Shown here: positions 1 through 10,877 of the stretch, one piece after another
Numbering within the stretch: position 1 is the stretch's first letter
Layout: every line of letters begins with the position of its first letter
Origin: Thalassolituus maritimus
GTDB lineage: Bacteria; Pseudomonadota; Gammaproteobacteria; Pseudomonadales; Oceanobacteraceae
DNA length: 64,000 nucleotides
Direction: 5' to 3'
NCBI RefSeq assembly: GCF_900156675.1
Contig: NZ_FTOH01000003.1
Location: 124,001 to 188,000 of the forward strand
The notes under the pieces: generated by a model
The model's input: the letters and a program-made list of their open reading frames with translations, nothing else
Told to the model about the DNA's origin: nothing
Database searches by the model: none
Position numbers and translations under genes: made by a program

Positions 1-1
1 C

Positions 2-1018
2 AACGAACTCCGCCGTAGCCGCGAACTCGCTGTTCTGCTGATTACTCACGATATGGGCGTCGTTGCAGAAATGGCGGACAGAATAGCGGTAATGCGTCAC
101 GGTAAAATTCTGGAACAAGCTGAGCGTTCACAGTTTTTCGTGAACCCCAGCCATGAATACAGCCGTCAGTTAATTCATGCGTTACCGCAACCTGACGACT
201 ATCTCGAATATGAAACTCACTCGCCATTGCTGGATGTCCAGGACGTTAAAGTCTGGTTTCCTGAGCGGCGCGGGGTGCTTCAGCGTGTTGTTGGATATAC
301 GAAAGCCGTCAACGGTGTCAGCTTTACTATCGGCCGGGGTGAAACACTGGCTCTGGTGGGGGAGTCTGGCTCTGGTAAAAGCACGGTTGGGCGGGCAATC
401 CTACGTCTCGAAGATACGGCTGGAGGCACCATACGCTTCGACGGTGACGAGATCGGTCAATTGAATCAACGCAGATTCGCTTCTTATCGAAAGCGGATTC
501 AGGTGATTTTTCAGGATCCGTTCTCTTCAATGAATCCGCGTATGACGGTCAGAGACATTATCGAAGAAGGAATGCTGAGCCTTGGTCTTGGTGGCACTGA
601 CGAATCCCGGGAGACCCGGATTCGAGAGCTTCTTGAGCGTGTTGGCCTTGAGGCCGGGCACCTTAACCGGTATCCGCACGAGTTTTCTGGCGGGCAACGG
701 CAGAGGATTGCAATCGCCCGGGCAATAGCAGTTGAGCCTGAATTAATTATCTGTGATGAACCGACCAGTGCGCTTGATGTGTCTATTCGTGGCCAGGTTT
801 TGCAGTTGTTGCAGGAGCTGCAGGAAGAGATGGGGTTATCGTATCTGTTCATAACCCATGACCTGTCGATTATTCCACATCTGGCACACCGTGTTGCAGT
901 CATGCGCAATGGGCAGCTGGTAGAACAGGGAGAGACCCGTCAGGTCATGACTGCACCGGTGCATGAGTATACTCAGCACCTTCTGCAGGCAGTACCTCGT
1001 ATTCCAGAGCACGCCTGA
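2..1018 (+). CDS. Peptide ABC transporter ATP-binding protein, C-terminal part of a two-NBD fusion (5' partial)
   Basis: The reading frame is already open at the left edge, so the gene starts outside the window. The first visible residues are the H-loop end of one nucleotide-binding domain ([20 protein letters not shown]). A linker and a second full NBD follow: Walker [10 protein letters not shown] near nt 355-383, signature [14 protein letters not shown] near nt 684, Walker [13 protein letters not shown] near nt 748 and H-loop ITHD near nt 853. Two NBDs in one chain with the short C-terminal oligopeptide-type extension ([12 protein letters not shown]) match the DppD-DppF/YejF/GsiA class, which energises uptake of di- or oligopeptides or glutathione at the inner membrane. 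The substrate cannot be told from this half. It ends 59 nt before apbC. Confidence 0.9.
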   Translation, partial: NELRRSRELAVLLITHDMGVVAEMADRIAVMRHGKILEQAERSQFFVNPSHEYSRQLIHALPQPDDYLEYETHSPLLDVQDVKVWFPERRGVLQRVVGYTKAVNGVSFTIGRGETLALVGESGSGKSTVGRAILRLEDTAGGTIRFDGDEIGQLNQRRFASYRKRIQVIFQDPFSSMNPRMTVRDIIEEGMLSLGLGGTDESRETRIRELLERVGLEAGHLNRYPHEFSGGQRQRIAIARAIAVEPELIICDEPTSALDVSIRGQVLQLLQELQEEMGLSYLFITHDLSIIPHLAHRVAVMRNGQLVEQGETRQVMTAPVHEYTQHLLQAVPRIPEHA

Positions 1019-1077
1019 CTTATTGTTTTTAGCGGCGTACAATCCGGCCATCTTGTTTTCCTTCAGAGGTCTACCCG

Positions 1078-2169
1078 TTGGCTGGATTAACACAACCCCA
1101 GATTGAAGCCGCATTGAGCGGATACCATGATCCTTATCTCGAGACTGATCTTATTTCTGCTGGCTGCGTCCGCGATATTCGCATTGACGGTCCGGCTATC
1201 GAAGTCGACATTCATCTGAACTATCCCTCTGAGTACCTGAAAGGTGGTATTGCTCAGGTTCTTCAGACATCTCTTGAGAATATCGACGGTTGTCAGAGCG
1301 CGCGCGTCAATATTACCTGGGAAGTCGAAGAGCATAAGAGCCAGTCGGCATTGGAAGCGATCGCCGGGGTCAAGAATATTGTTGCTATCGCCTCAGGCAA
1401 AGGCGGTGTCGGGAAGTCGACAACCAGCGTGAACCTGGCATTAGCACTTGCCAAAGATGGCGCCAAAGTGGGCCTGTTGGATGCCGATATCTATGGGCCG
1501 AGCCAAGGCATAATGTTAGGCATTGAAGAGGGCACTCGCCCGGAAACCATCGATAACAAGTGGTTCGTTCCTGTTGAGGCGCACGGTATCAAGTCTATGT
1601 CGATGGCATACCTGGTCACCGAGAGTACCCCTATGGTGTGGCGCGGCCCTATGGTGTCGGGAGCTCTGATGCAGATCCTGACACAAACCCAGTGGGGGGA
1701 GCTTGATTACCTCCTGATCGACATGCCACCGGGCACCGGTGACATTCAATTAACCCTGAGCCAGAAGTTTCCGGTTAGTGGTGCGGTTATCGTGACCACA
1801 CCTCAGGACATAGCATTGGCAGACGCCCGCAAAGGCATTGAGATGTTCAACAAAGTGAATATTCCGGTGCTTGGAATGATTGAGAACATGAGCATGCATA
1901 TCTGTTCTCAGTGTGGTCACGCGGAGCATATCTTCGGACAGGACGGAGCAGAACGTCTGGCAGAAACCTACCAGACTAAAGTTCTGGGTTCTTTACCGCT
2001 ATCCACCTATATCCGAAAACAGAGCGATGAGGGCACACCCGTGGTTGCCGCGGATGATTGCTCTGAGGTATCAATGATGTATCGCCATGCGGCACGACGT
2101 CTTGCCGTGACACTGGCCACTTGGGAAACGGGGCAGAAAATTCCGGACATTCAGATCAGCGACGATTGA
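1078..2169 (+). CDS. apbC: Mrp/ApbC/NBP35-family iron-sulfur cluster carrier ATPase
   Basis: A 363-residue cytoplasmic P-loop protein predicted to bind and transfer Fe-S clusters to apoproteins. It has an N-terminal MIP18/DUF59 domain (about residues 8-90), then the deviant Walker A GKGGVGKST with Lys113, then the family motif C276-x2-C279 (HICSQCGH), whose cysteines bridge a cluster between two subunits. Length is normal for bacterial ApbC. The start is TTG, chosen because AGAGGT lies seven bases upstream and the DUF59 domain begins directly after it. The gene stands alone between the transporter ATPase and a convergent chemotaxis gene. The assignment is secure; the client proteins are not known. 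Confidence 0.95.
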   Translation: MAGLTQPQIEAALSGYHDPYLETDLISAGCVRDIRIDGPAIEVDIHLNYPSEYLKGGIAQVLQTSLENIDGCQSARVNITWEVEEHKSQSALEAIAGVKNIVAIASGKGGVGKSTTSVNLALALAKDGAKVGLLDADIYGPSQGIMLGIEEGTRPETIDNKWFVPVEAHGIKSMSMAYLVTESTPMVWRGPMVSGALMQILTQTQWGELDYLLIDMPPGTGDIQLTLSQKFPVSGAVIVTTPQDIALADARKGIEMFNKVNIPVLGMIENMSMHICSQCGHAEHIFGQDGAERLAETYQTKVLGSLPLSTYIRKQSDEGTPVVAADDCSEVSMMYRHAARRLAVTLATWETGQKIPDIQISDD

Positions 2170-2185
2170 TCCGGGCCTGTTCGGA

Positions 2186-3499
2186 TCAGTGCAGGCTGTC
2201 ATTGAAAATACTCACCGCATTGACAGCCTCACGCGCACCCTGACGTATTTCGAGAATCACCTCGCCAGCCCGGGTTGCAAGAGCAACCCCTTCACCTGCC
2301 TGATGTTGGCAGGATTCCATGCTCTGGATCGCACGAGACGTACCGGACTGCATCTTATTGATCATCTGAGAAATTTCTTCGGTTGAGCTACTGGTTCGGG
2401 CGGCAAGCTGCCTGACTTCATCAGCCACAACGGCAAATCCACGCCCTTGATCGCCGGCTCGTGCAGCTTCAATAGCCGCGTTCAAAGCCAGTAGATTTGT
2501 CTGGTCGGCGATTCCACGGATGGTGTTTACGATCGACGTGATCATGTCTGATTGTGCACCTAGCTCAGATATTACCGCTGCCGCTTCAGACACGGCGGCT
2601 GAAACTTTGGTCATCTCATCGGATGCCTGTTGAATGATATCAGTACCCGTCGACGCGGATTGCTCTGTGGCTGTAGTGATGTGATAGGCACTTGCTGCTC
2701 GTTCTTTTTCCGTCAGCGCCTTCTGAACACTTGTTGTAATATCGGTTGCGAACTTAACGACGCCATAGACATCGCCTTCGGAAGAGATAAGGGGCGTATA
2801 CGATGCTTCGAGCCACAAATCTTTCCCATCTTTGCGCACGCGACGGAAACGGTCACTGAAGAATTTCCCTGCAGCCAGATTCTTCCAGAATTGCTCATAT
2901 TCCGGTTTGGACGCATCTTCTTCGGGGACAAACATCCTGTGATGTTTGCCAAGAATCTCGCTGGCGGAATAGCCCGTCGCAGCAAGAAAATTTTCATTCG
3001 CTCTCTGAATGACGCCATTGCAGTCAAATTCGATGACGGCCATGGATCGTTCAACTGCTTTGAAGGCATCTGTGAAGCGGTTGTTTTCCTCCATCAGCGA
3101 CGTCACGTCATGAGCAATCTTAACCACTTTGATTACCTGGCCAGTGGTATCTCTGATAGGAGCATAAGTGGCATCCAGCCAGATGGTTTTACCATCTGCG
3201 TTTTTCCGGCGGAACTGACCGTTGACTAATGTGCCTGCCGCAAGCTTTTGCCAGAAGGTAGCATATTCTGGACTATTCACGTCTTTAGGATGGCAAAGCT
3301 CTTTGTGCGGCCGGTTGATCAAAGATTCATTGTGACAGCCGAACAGGTCGTGATAGAGGGAGTTAGCGGTCAGTATCGTACCCTCTATACTGAACTCTGC
3401 AACAGCCTGGGTCTTGTAGATAGATTCCAGCACACTGAGTTTTTCAGCGATATTCAGTGATTCTGCCGAGGGTTTTTCAGATTTCCGTGAGAAGAACAT
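2186..3499 (-). CDS. Soluble methyl-accepting chemotaxis transducer with two PAS domains (BdlA-like)
   Basis: A 437-residue protein with no membrane segment. Two PAS domains in tandem (about residues 20-140 and 145-260) share the repeated features FRR-x-DGK and ATY/ASYTP-LI typical of PAS-PAC units. They are followed by a short MCP signalling hairpin whose tip contains [20 protein letters not shown]. The layout is that of the BdlA/Aer2-like cytoplasmic transducers that link redox or ligand state seen by PAS to CheA or biofilm dispersal; the signal here is unknown. The MCP domain is short, ending soon after the hairpin with no C-terminal CheR pentapeptide. GGAG lies seven bases before the ATG. 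Two direct repeats sit just upstream of the start and may be an operator. Confidence 0.9.
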   Translation of the reverse strand: MFFSRKSEKPSAESLNIAEKLSVLESIYKTQAVAEFSIEGTILTANSLYHDLFGCHNESLINRPHKELCHPKDVNSPEYATFWQKLAAGTLVNGQFRRKNADGKTIWLDATYAPIRDTTGQVIKVVKIAHDVTSLMEENNRFTDAFKAVERSMAVIEFDCNGVIQRANENFLAATGYSASEILGKHHRMFVPEEDASKPEYEQFWKNLAAGKFFSDRFRRVRKDGKDLWLEASYTPLISSEGDVYGVVKFATDITTSVQKALTEKERAASAYHITTATEQSASTGTDIIQQASDEMTKVSAAVSEAAAVISELGAQSDMITSIVNTIRGIADQTNLLALNAAIEAARAGDQGRGFAVVADEVRQLAARTSSSTEEISQMINKMQSGTSRAIQSMESCQHQAGEGVALATRAGEVILEIRQGAREAVNAVSIFNDSLH

Positions 3500-3510
3500 G
3501 AGTGTGCTCC

Positions 3511-3545
3511 AGACTGATTCAGCTTAAATCAGACTAGTTCAGCTT
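3511..3545. repeat. Pair of 15-bp direct repeats upstream of the PAS-MCP gene
   Basis: AGACTGATTCAGCTT and AGACTAGTTCAGCTT (13 of 15 identical) begin exactly 20 bp apart, two helical turns, starting 12 bp upstream of the MCP start codon. The spacing suits a dimeric regulator binding one DNA face. No known consensus was recognised. Confidence 0.5.
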
Positions 3546-3701
3546 TTTCATTAAGGCCAGTAATGCGAGATATTTAAATGTAGTTCGTAGGTGTTGTGTA
3601 GGGTATCTTTATCGTTATCTTTGATCATTTTAATAGACGGTAAACTGGCTACACTGAGCCTTATAACCATGACAATGCAGCCGCAGAGCTGTTTTAGATG
3701 A

Positions 3702-5747
<2,046 letters not shown>

Positions 5748-5756
5748 AAAAATGGT

Positions 5757-5784
5757 CCGGGTGCTGCGGTTACGCGGCGCCCGG
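5757..5784 (-). terminator. Intrinsic terminator of the 7TM histidine kinase gene
   Basis: A 12-bp stem with two G-U pairs and a GTTA/TAAC tetraloop. On the minus strand it is followed, after ACCA, by seven T. It lies 60 bp beyond the kinase stop codon and directly after the convergent fadH stop, so it may also slow fadH transcription. Confidence 0.65.
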
Positions 5785-5845
5785 TATCACTTCCTGGTAT
5801 TGCACCTTTTCTTGCTACTGCACCATTCTGGTTAAAGGCCAACAA

Positions 5846-8257
5846 TTACCAACTGACTTTACTGCCAGAATCAGCTGTGTCTTCTGTTTCTTTGATTGCT
5901 TCAGGCAAGCGTATATTCAGAGTGAAGCCCTGTGACGATGGCGGGCTTACGATGCTGCCTTTCATAATGTTGGTCACAAGGTTCCGCACTTCGTAAAGCC
6001 CCAATCCTTTTTTAGTCGCCTCTGAACGACGCGTTGTGAAGAACGGCAAAAATATCTTTTCGCGGTGGTCCGTACTTATGCCACGGCCATTGTCCTGAAA
6101 TTCAATATCAAGCACTCCGTTGTCAACGGAGGCCGAGACTCGCACATAGAGTGCCTGCTCATCGTATTTTTCAGGGTTGTGTACGACGGCATTCTCGGTA
6201 AGCTGATTAAGAATCTGTTCCAACAGGCTGGTGTAGCCGCGCCACAGTGCAGTGTCAGGGTGGCTGATAACTTCCAGTGAGAGGTGTCGGTGCTGATGTT
6301 GGGTTCTTTCCCTCCACTCACCCAGCCACGCTCGTAGGTAGATGCTCTCGGCGTATTGAGAAGAACTCGCTCCCATGGAAGACTGGATCAGCTGATTCAG
6401 CTCAGCAAGCCGGGATATGTTATCCGTTACCTGGTGAATTGCAGTTTTTAATTCGTCATCGACAGGGATCTCGTTGTCGTCGACCCGTCCTTTAATATGT
6501 GTGGTCGCCAGCCGGATATTACCCAGGGGCGTATTCATTTCATGTGATACGCCCATTACCAATTGCTGCAAAGACTGATTCCGATTGTCTTCCAGTTTGC
6601 GTAGGGCGGCTTCCTGATCGTATTTTTCAGTGACATCCAGAAATGATCCAACCCATTGATACCCTTGGTCTGATGCTTCCTGGCGCATCGTGAGAATTGA
6701 ATTCACGGCCTTGCCACGTCGTGGCATCAGAATCAATTCGTATCCAGTGACCTTTGTATCGCTACCGAGCGCCTCCCAGAGCTCAATTGAGGCGTGCGGG
6801 GATTCGATAAACTGATCAAAATGCGGCTTACTTTCGACCACTTCTTCTACCGATTGAAAACCGAGGGCAGTAGCGAACGCTGGGTTACAGTCGGTAATCT
6901 CACCGCGGCTGTTTAGCTGAAAGCGTGCTGAAATGGAGTTCTGATACAGATCTTCGTATTGCTTGAGGTAGCGTATCGCCTGAGACTGACTATCGCTCAG
7001 TCGGCGCTGATCTTCCTGTTGCGCCTCCCGTAACATATTGATCCGCGCGCCCATCGCCAGAGAGATCAGTATGACGTCAAAGACTGAACCCATCTGGTAG
7101 CCGTAGAGAATCAGAGGGGTGCCCGGAATCACACCAAGCGTACTCATGTTGGCTGAGATTACGCCCATCATGAAAACAACCCAGGCGATGGTGAAGTATT
7201 TGGCGGGTTTGTGGCCCTGGGTCCAGGCGCGGATCCCGGCGATGAGTGTGTAAATCGCAAGAAGAGAGTTCACGTAATTCTGGATGCTGACTGCTGTCTG
7301 GTAGGGCGCTGCCATGGATAATATGGCGAAGCCAAGTGTCACAGGGACATAGACCCGATAAACCATGGCGGCTTTAGGGCAATAATTTTTTAGCATCAGC
7401 AGTTGGGGCAAAAAGAGGGCGAAGAAAAACTGACTGATAGCAAACGACAGAGGAACCATAAACGCGTTCAGTTCTGGCTTCTCGGGCCAGAAATAGCCGA
7501 AAGCAGAGCCTTCAAAGTTCATATGAAAGAACAGGAAACTGCTGACAAATGCGGTGTAATAGAGATAAAGCCGATCACGCACGGCAAAAAACAGGATGAG
7601 ATTGTAGAGCGCCATGGCTAGCATGACCGCGTAGTAAGCCCCCCGAAAGACACCGTTATTGATGAGCTGTGTGTTAAGAGTCGTTTGATCAACGAACTCC
7701 ATAGGTAGCTGATAGGTCCCTTCTGTGGTGATGTACAGATAGAGGTCGTAGGTGTTACCCGGCGTGAGGTGCAGCGGCAGAATCAGATTGGGATGATCTA
7801 TCGCTCTCTCGGTATAGGGGATCCTGTCCCCACCCTGTGATATGTGACACTGGCTGGCGTCGCGAACACCTTCCGGGCACTGGAAGAGTGCAACGGTGTC
7901 AAGAAGTGAGTAGCGGTTGCGCAGAAACCAGTCGCGATCATCTGTCGTCTGTACCTGCATTGCGAACCAGTAACCCGCATCGCCAACCCCGAGGTTCGGG
8001 TATTCATCAGTGCTTCGTTGCCACGGCTGCTGCCCGTTCAGAGTTGCGAGTTGTTCTGAGGCTGAATCTACTGACAGTTTATCCGTTTTCAGATACTGCC
8101 AGTGTTTGCCAGCGAGGTAGGTCAAGCCTCCATCCAGCAAGAGAGGCGATTGACCCTGCTCTGATGGCAAGGCCGAGGCCCGGAACGCAGCGGTGATGAG
8201 CAGACAGAGCGCCACGGTGAAAGAGAGTATGGAAGGCACAGAAATTCCTTTGCGCAA
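5846..8257 (-). CDS. Hybrid-free sensor histidine kinase with 7TMR-DISM sensor and PAS domain
   Basis: An 803-residue membrane kinase. A signal-peptide-like start is followed by a periplasmic DISMED2 beta domain (about 50-175, predicted carbohydrate-type sensor), seven membrane helices of the 7TMR-DISM type (about 200-390), a short coiled coil, a PAS domain (about 430-550) and a HisKA/HATPase core. The phospho-acceptor is His572 in the unusual H-box SHEMNTPLGN. The ATPase boxes are ENAVVHN (N), DNGRGIS (G1), FLPFFTTRR (F) and KGLGLYEV (G2). No receiver domain is fused and no response regulator is adjacent, so it is an orphan kinase; its ligand is unknown. Translation probably starts at a TTG, preceded by AAGG; the hydrophobic leader begins right after it. 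Confidence 0.9.
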   Translation of the reverse strand: MRKGISVPSILSFTVALCLLITAAFRASALPSEQGQSPLLLDGGLTYLAGKHWQYLKTDKLSVDSASEQLATLNGQQPWQRSTDEYPNLGVGDAGYWFAMQVQTTDDRDWFLRNRYSLLDTVALFQCPEGVRDASQCHISQGGDRIPYTERAIDHPNLILPLHLTPGNTYDLYLYITTEGTYQLPMEFVDQTTLNTQLINNGVFRGAYYAVMLAMALYNLILFFAVRDRLYLYYTAFVSSFLFFHMNFEGSAFGYFWPEKPELNAFMVPLSFAISQFFFALFLPQLLMLKNYCPKAAMVYRVYVPVTLGFAILSMAAPYQTAVSIQNYVNSLLAIYTLIAGIRAWTQGHKPAKYFTIAWVVFMMGVISANMSTLGVIPGTPLILYGYQMGSVFDVILISLAMGARINMLREAQQEDQRRLSDSQSQAIRYLKQYEDLYQNSISARFQLNSRGEITDCNPAFATALGFQSVEEVVESKPHFDQFIESPHASIELWEALGSDTKVTGYELILMPRRGKAVNSILTMRQEASDQGYQWVGSFLDVTEKYDQEAALRKLEDNRNQSLQQLVMGVSHEMNTPLGNIRLATTHIKGRVDDNEIPVDDELKTAIHQVTDNISRLAELNQLIQSSMGASSSQYAESIYLRAWLGEWRERTQHQHRHLSLEVISHPDTALWRGYTSLLEQILNQLTENAVVHNPEKYDEQALYVRVSASVDNGVLDIEFQDNGRGISTDHREKIFLPFFTTRRSEATKKGLGLYEVRNLVTNIMKGSIVSPPSSQGFTLNIRLPEAIKETEDTADSGSKVSW

Positions 8258-8421
8258 AGCGACCTTATCCTGATTGGCTTTTCAGGCCAGTATACCTTCC
8301 GGGGCTACAGAATGCAGCGGGGGGTACAGACATTGTGACAGGGCTCTCATCGGGCTGGCCATCGCCCTAACCTTTAAGTAATCTACTCCTCTTTAATCGC
8401 GCTGGAATAATAAGAAATCGT

Positions 8422-9882
8422 ATGTTTTTTGAGCAGGAACGGAGCCAGTTTTTCCGCCCGTTAACCGGTAAGTATCGAGCGCAGGTCATGGAGTGTCTGA
8501 AAGAGCTCTATCAGAGGCTCTACAGCTCCAGCAGCGCTGACTATGGTCAGGCGATTCAACGAGACACCGTGATTGAGGTCTTTCAGGAAGCTCTGGTGCG
8601 GGCGCCTGTACTCGCTGATGGTTACGACAGTGACGATGAGTCCAGCGAGAGCCGTTTTCGTAACAGCCGTGAGCAGGCCGGCTGGGTGCTGAATCAGCTT
8701 ATAGAGTATGGCTGGCTTGAGAAGCAGGTCGATGAGGCCAGCTTGCAGAGCACCTTTGGCTTTACCCGGTTCGGGCGTCAGTTCACTGAGCCTTTTATCG
8801 AAGAAAGCCGGGCGATGGCCCGGACCCGTCATCGGAATACGCGGAATACCCGAAACTCCCTTGAGTCCTTTCAGGAGCGCGGTGACATCTACGATCTGCT
8901 CGATGCCTATGAGTATTCAGAGCGTATCATCAGTGACTTTACCGATGTGATTGGCGAGCTAGAGGAGCGTAAGCGTGACCTTGTTCGTGAGATGGAAGAC
9001 CAGTTACTGATCGAACGCGCCAGTGAAGCCTTCTTCGACTTTATGGAGAACCGCTTCCAGCCAGATCTCTCTGTGCGGTTGTCGGCGGACAACGTTGAGA
9101 AGCACCGGGACCAGATTCAGGGCTTGATTGATCGTATCCGTAAGCAGGATGTCGAATTCAAAGCCAACGCCGAGAAACGCCTGCGTGAGTTATTACCAGA
9201 ACTGGCGAAAGAGGGCAGTTCGGTACTCTGGACTATTCTTGATGGCATAGAACTGCGTATGCGGAATGCCAGCGACATCATGCTGCCTGCATTACGTCGT
9301 GCCCTGCAGAGCTTTACCAAGCGGGCAGACATTATCATTCGTCAGATGAGTTATCTGGCATCGCAACAACACAACGACGTTCTTGCGGTATGCAAGCACC
9401 TCTCATCGCTTACTGAAGAAGAGCAGGCGAGTGCTCTGGAGAGAGCTGGAGAGCTTATGGAAGTACCGCAGCTCCGCCTGGTTGATCCTGCTTCTGTTCG
9501 TATGCACGCCTCACGAACCCGTCAGAAGATCGAAGCGGCACTGGACGATGGCAAAGGTGACTTCGATGTCGATGCACGTCGAGAGATCTATGTGCAGCAG
9601 GTATTGGATCAGGCCTTCCTGGTGAACCAACAGGCACTACGGCACTTTATGAGCAGCAAACTCAGTAGAGGTAAAAAAATATCCACACGCGATATCCCGA
9701 TTGAATCGGCGAAAGACTTCCTGGCGGTTGCACATGCGATTGGTTTGGGCGCAGCCGATGGACTCTCCTCTGAGTTCGAATTCCATATTGATTATGATGA
9801 GAATCCGCGCGAAGAAAACAGCGATGGTTACTTCATCAAAAAAGACCACTTTACCTTCGAACTTGTTCAGAAACAGTCCTGA
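8422..9882 (+). CDS. mksF: MksF/JetA-family kleisin subunit of an SMC-like (Mks/Wadjet-type) condensin
   Basis: A 486-residue, soluble, mostly helical protein. Its size, charged helices (middle third rich in [13 protein letters not shown]-type segments) and place as first gene before a MukE-like and a MukB-like gene identify it as the MukF-like kleisin of an Mks (JetA) complex. Such a kleisin bridges the two SMC heads and recruits the KITE subunit. The N-terminal 130 residues ([16 protein letters not shown] onward) fit the winged-helix dimerisation part; the C-terminal segment after residue 400 would bind the SMC head. Stop to mksE start is 26 nt. The fold assignment rests on order and sequence character, not on an alignment I could run. 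Confidence 0.85.
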   Translation: MFFEQERSQFFRPLTGKYRAQVMECLKELYQRLYSSSSADYGQAIQRDTVIEVFQEALVRAPVLADGYDSDDESSESRFRNSREQAGWVLNQLIEYGWLEKQVDEASLQSTFGFTRFGRQFTEPFIEESRAMARTRHRNTRNTRNSLESFQERGDIYDLLDAYEYSERIISDFTDVIGELEERKRDLVREMEDQLLIERASEAFFDFMENRFQPDLSVRLSADNVEKHRDQIQGLIDRIRKQDVEFKANAEKRLRELLPELAKEGSSVLWTILDGIELRMRNASDIMLPALRRALQSFTKRADIIIRQMSYLASQQHNDVLAVCKHLSSLTEEEQASALERAGELMEVPQLRLVDPASVRMHASRTRQKIEAALDDGKGDFDVDARREIYVQQVLDQAFLVNQQALRHFMSSKLSRGKKISTRDIPIESAKDFLAVAHAIGLGAADGLSSEFEFHIDYDENPREENSDGYFIKKDHFTFELVQKQS

Positions 9883-9908
9883 GCGGGTACAGAGAAAAGA
9901 ATCAGATT

Positions 9909-10871
9909 ATGTTGCATGAAATAGATCGCGAACTGGAAAAAGAAGGCCTCAGCCAGAAAGAATATTCTGAGCTGCTGGTACGCTTGCTCGATTACGGAGT
10001 AATTTGCCGTGATGAATCTCAGATCGAGCAAACCCTGTACGACCGGTTTGTCCGTATCGAAGAACTGGTGGGCGAGTACCTTTCAGTTCTGGGTATCCGC
10101 ATTCAGCACGATAAGCGCTTTCAGTTTATTCGTTTGTACCCGCCCGGCGCGCAGGTACCAGGGATGGACGAAGATCAGCAGAACGTTGGTAACCCAGCGT
10201 TCCGACAGCGTCTGAATCAGAGCGAAGTTGCTTTGATTCTCGTATTGCGCGCGCAGTACGACAAAGCGTTACGCGAAGGCGCTGTTGATGAGCAGGGTTG
10301 TGTCATGGTGTCACTTGAAGGCCTGACCATCGCCATGAAAAACCTGCTGAAGCGCAGCCTGCCAGAAAATGTTACTGAGCGAAAAGCGCTGTTCCGTAAG
10401 CTGCGTCAGATGCGTCTTGTTCAATTGCAGAATGAAGACAGCGTCCACGATGGTGATATCTGGTTGCGTATTCGCCCAATGATCATGAGCTACGTCAGCG
10501 ATGAGGTGCTTACTGAATTAATGGCGACCGATGAAGAAGATGAAGGCGATAACGAGACTGCAGACGTAACCTCTGAAGCCGGTCAAAGTGAAGATACGCC
10601 GGCTGCAGCAGAGACCAACGTTGGCGAAGAGTCTGTTTCTGACGTGCCTGTGTCTGAAGAGCCGATTGCAGAAGATGAATCTGAACAGGAAGCTGAGCCT
10701 GAAGCGGTTACTTCTGAAGACATCAGCGCTGGCACTGATGAGCCGAATCAAGATGGAAAGTCATCAGAAAATGTCGAAAGTGCATCGGCGGATGACGCAG
10801 CAGAAAGTGAAGACAAAGAAGATCAGGCAGAACCTGAAACTAAGCAACCCGTCAGCCTGTTCGGAGAATAA
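9909..10871 (+). CDS. mksE: MksE/JetB-family KITE subunit with a long acidic C-terminal tail
   Basis: A 320-residue protein. Residues 1 to about 205 form the expected MukE/JetB-like winged-helix (KITE) body that binds the kleisin and the SMC heads. The remaining ~115 residues are low-complexity and strongly acidic: runs of Glu, Asp, Ser, Ala and Thr with only three Lys and no Arg. The chain ends [10 protein letters not shown], in which QPVSLF looks like the Q-x-x-S-L-F form of sliding-clamp-binding peptides such as the one in E. coli DnaX-loader subunit delta. The tail is unusual for the family as I know it and may be a DNA mimic or a tether. The gene is six nt upstream of mksB. Confidence 0.85.
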   Translation: MLHEIDRELEKEGLSQKEYSELLVRLLDYGVICRDESQIEQTLYDRFVRIEELVGEYLSVLGIRIQHDKRFQFIRLYPPGAQVPGMDEDQQNVGNPAFRQRLNQSEVALILVLRAQYDKALREGAVDEQGCVMVSLEGLTIAMKNLLKRSLPENVTERKALFRKLRQMRLVQLQNEDSVHDGDIWLRIRPMIMSYVSDEVLTELMATDEEDEGDNETADVTSEAGQSEDTPAAAETNVGEESVSDVPVSEEPIAEDESEQEAEPEAVTSEDISAGTDEPNQDGKSSENVESASADDAAESEDKEDQAEPETKQPVSLFGE

Positions 10872-10877
10872 AACGAT

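Noticed and set aside
2630-3229. A 199-residue plus-strand open frame opposite the PAS-MCP gene
   Set aside because: Repeated Phe/Cys/Arg-rich composition reflects the reverse complement of the duplicated PAS domains; no start signal.
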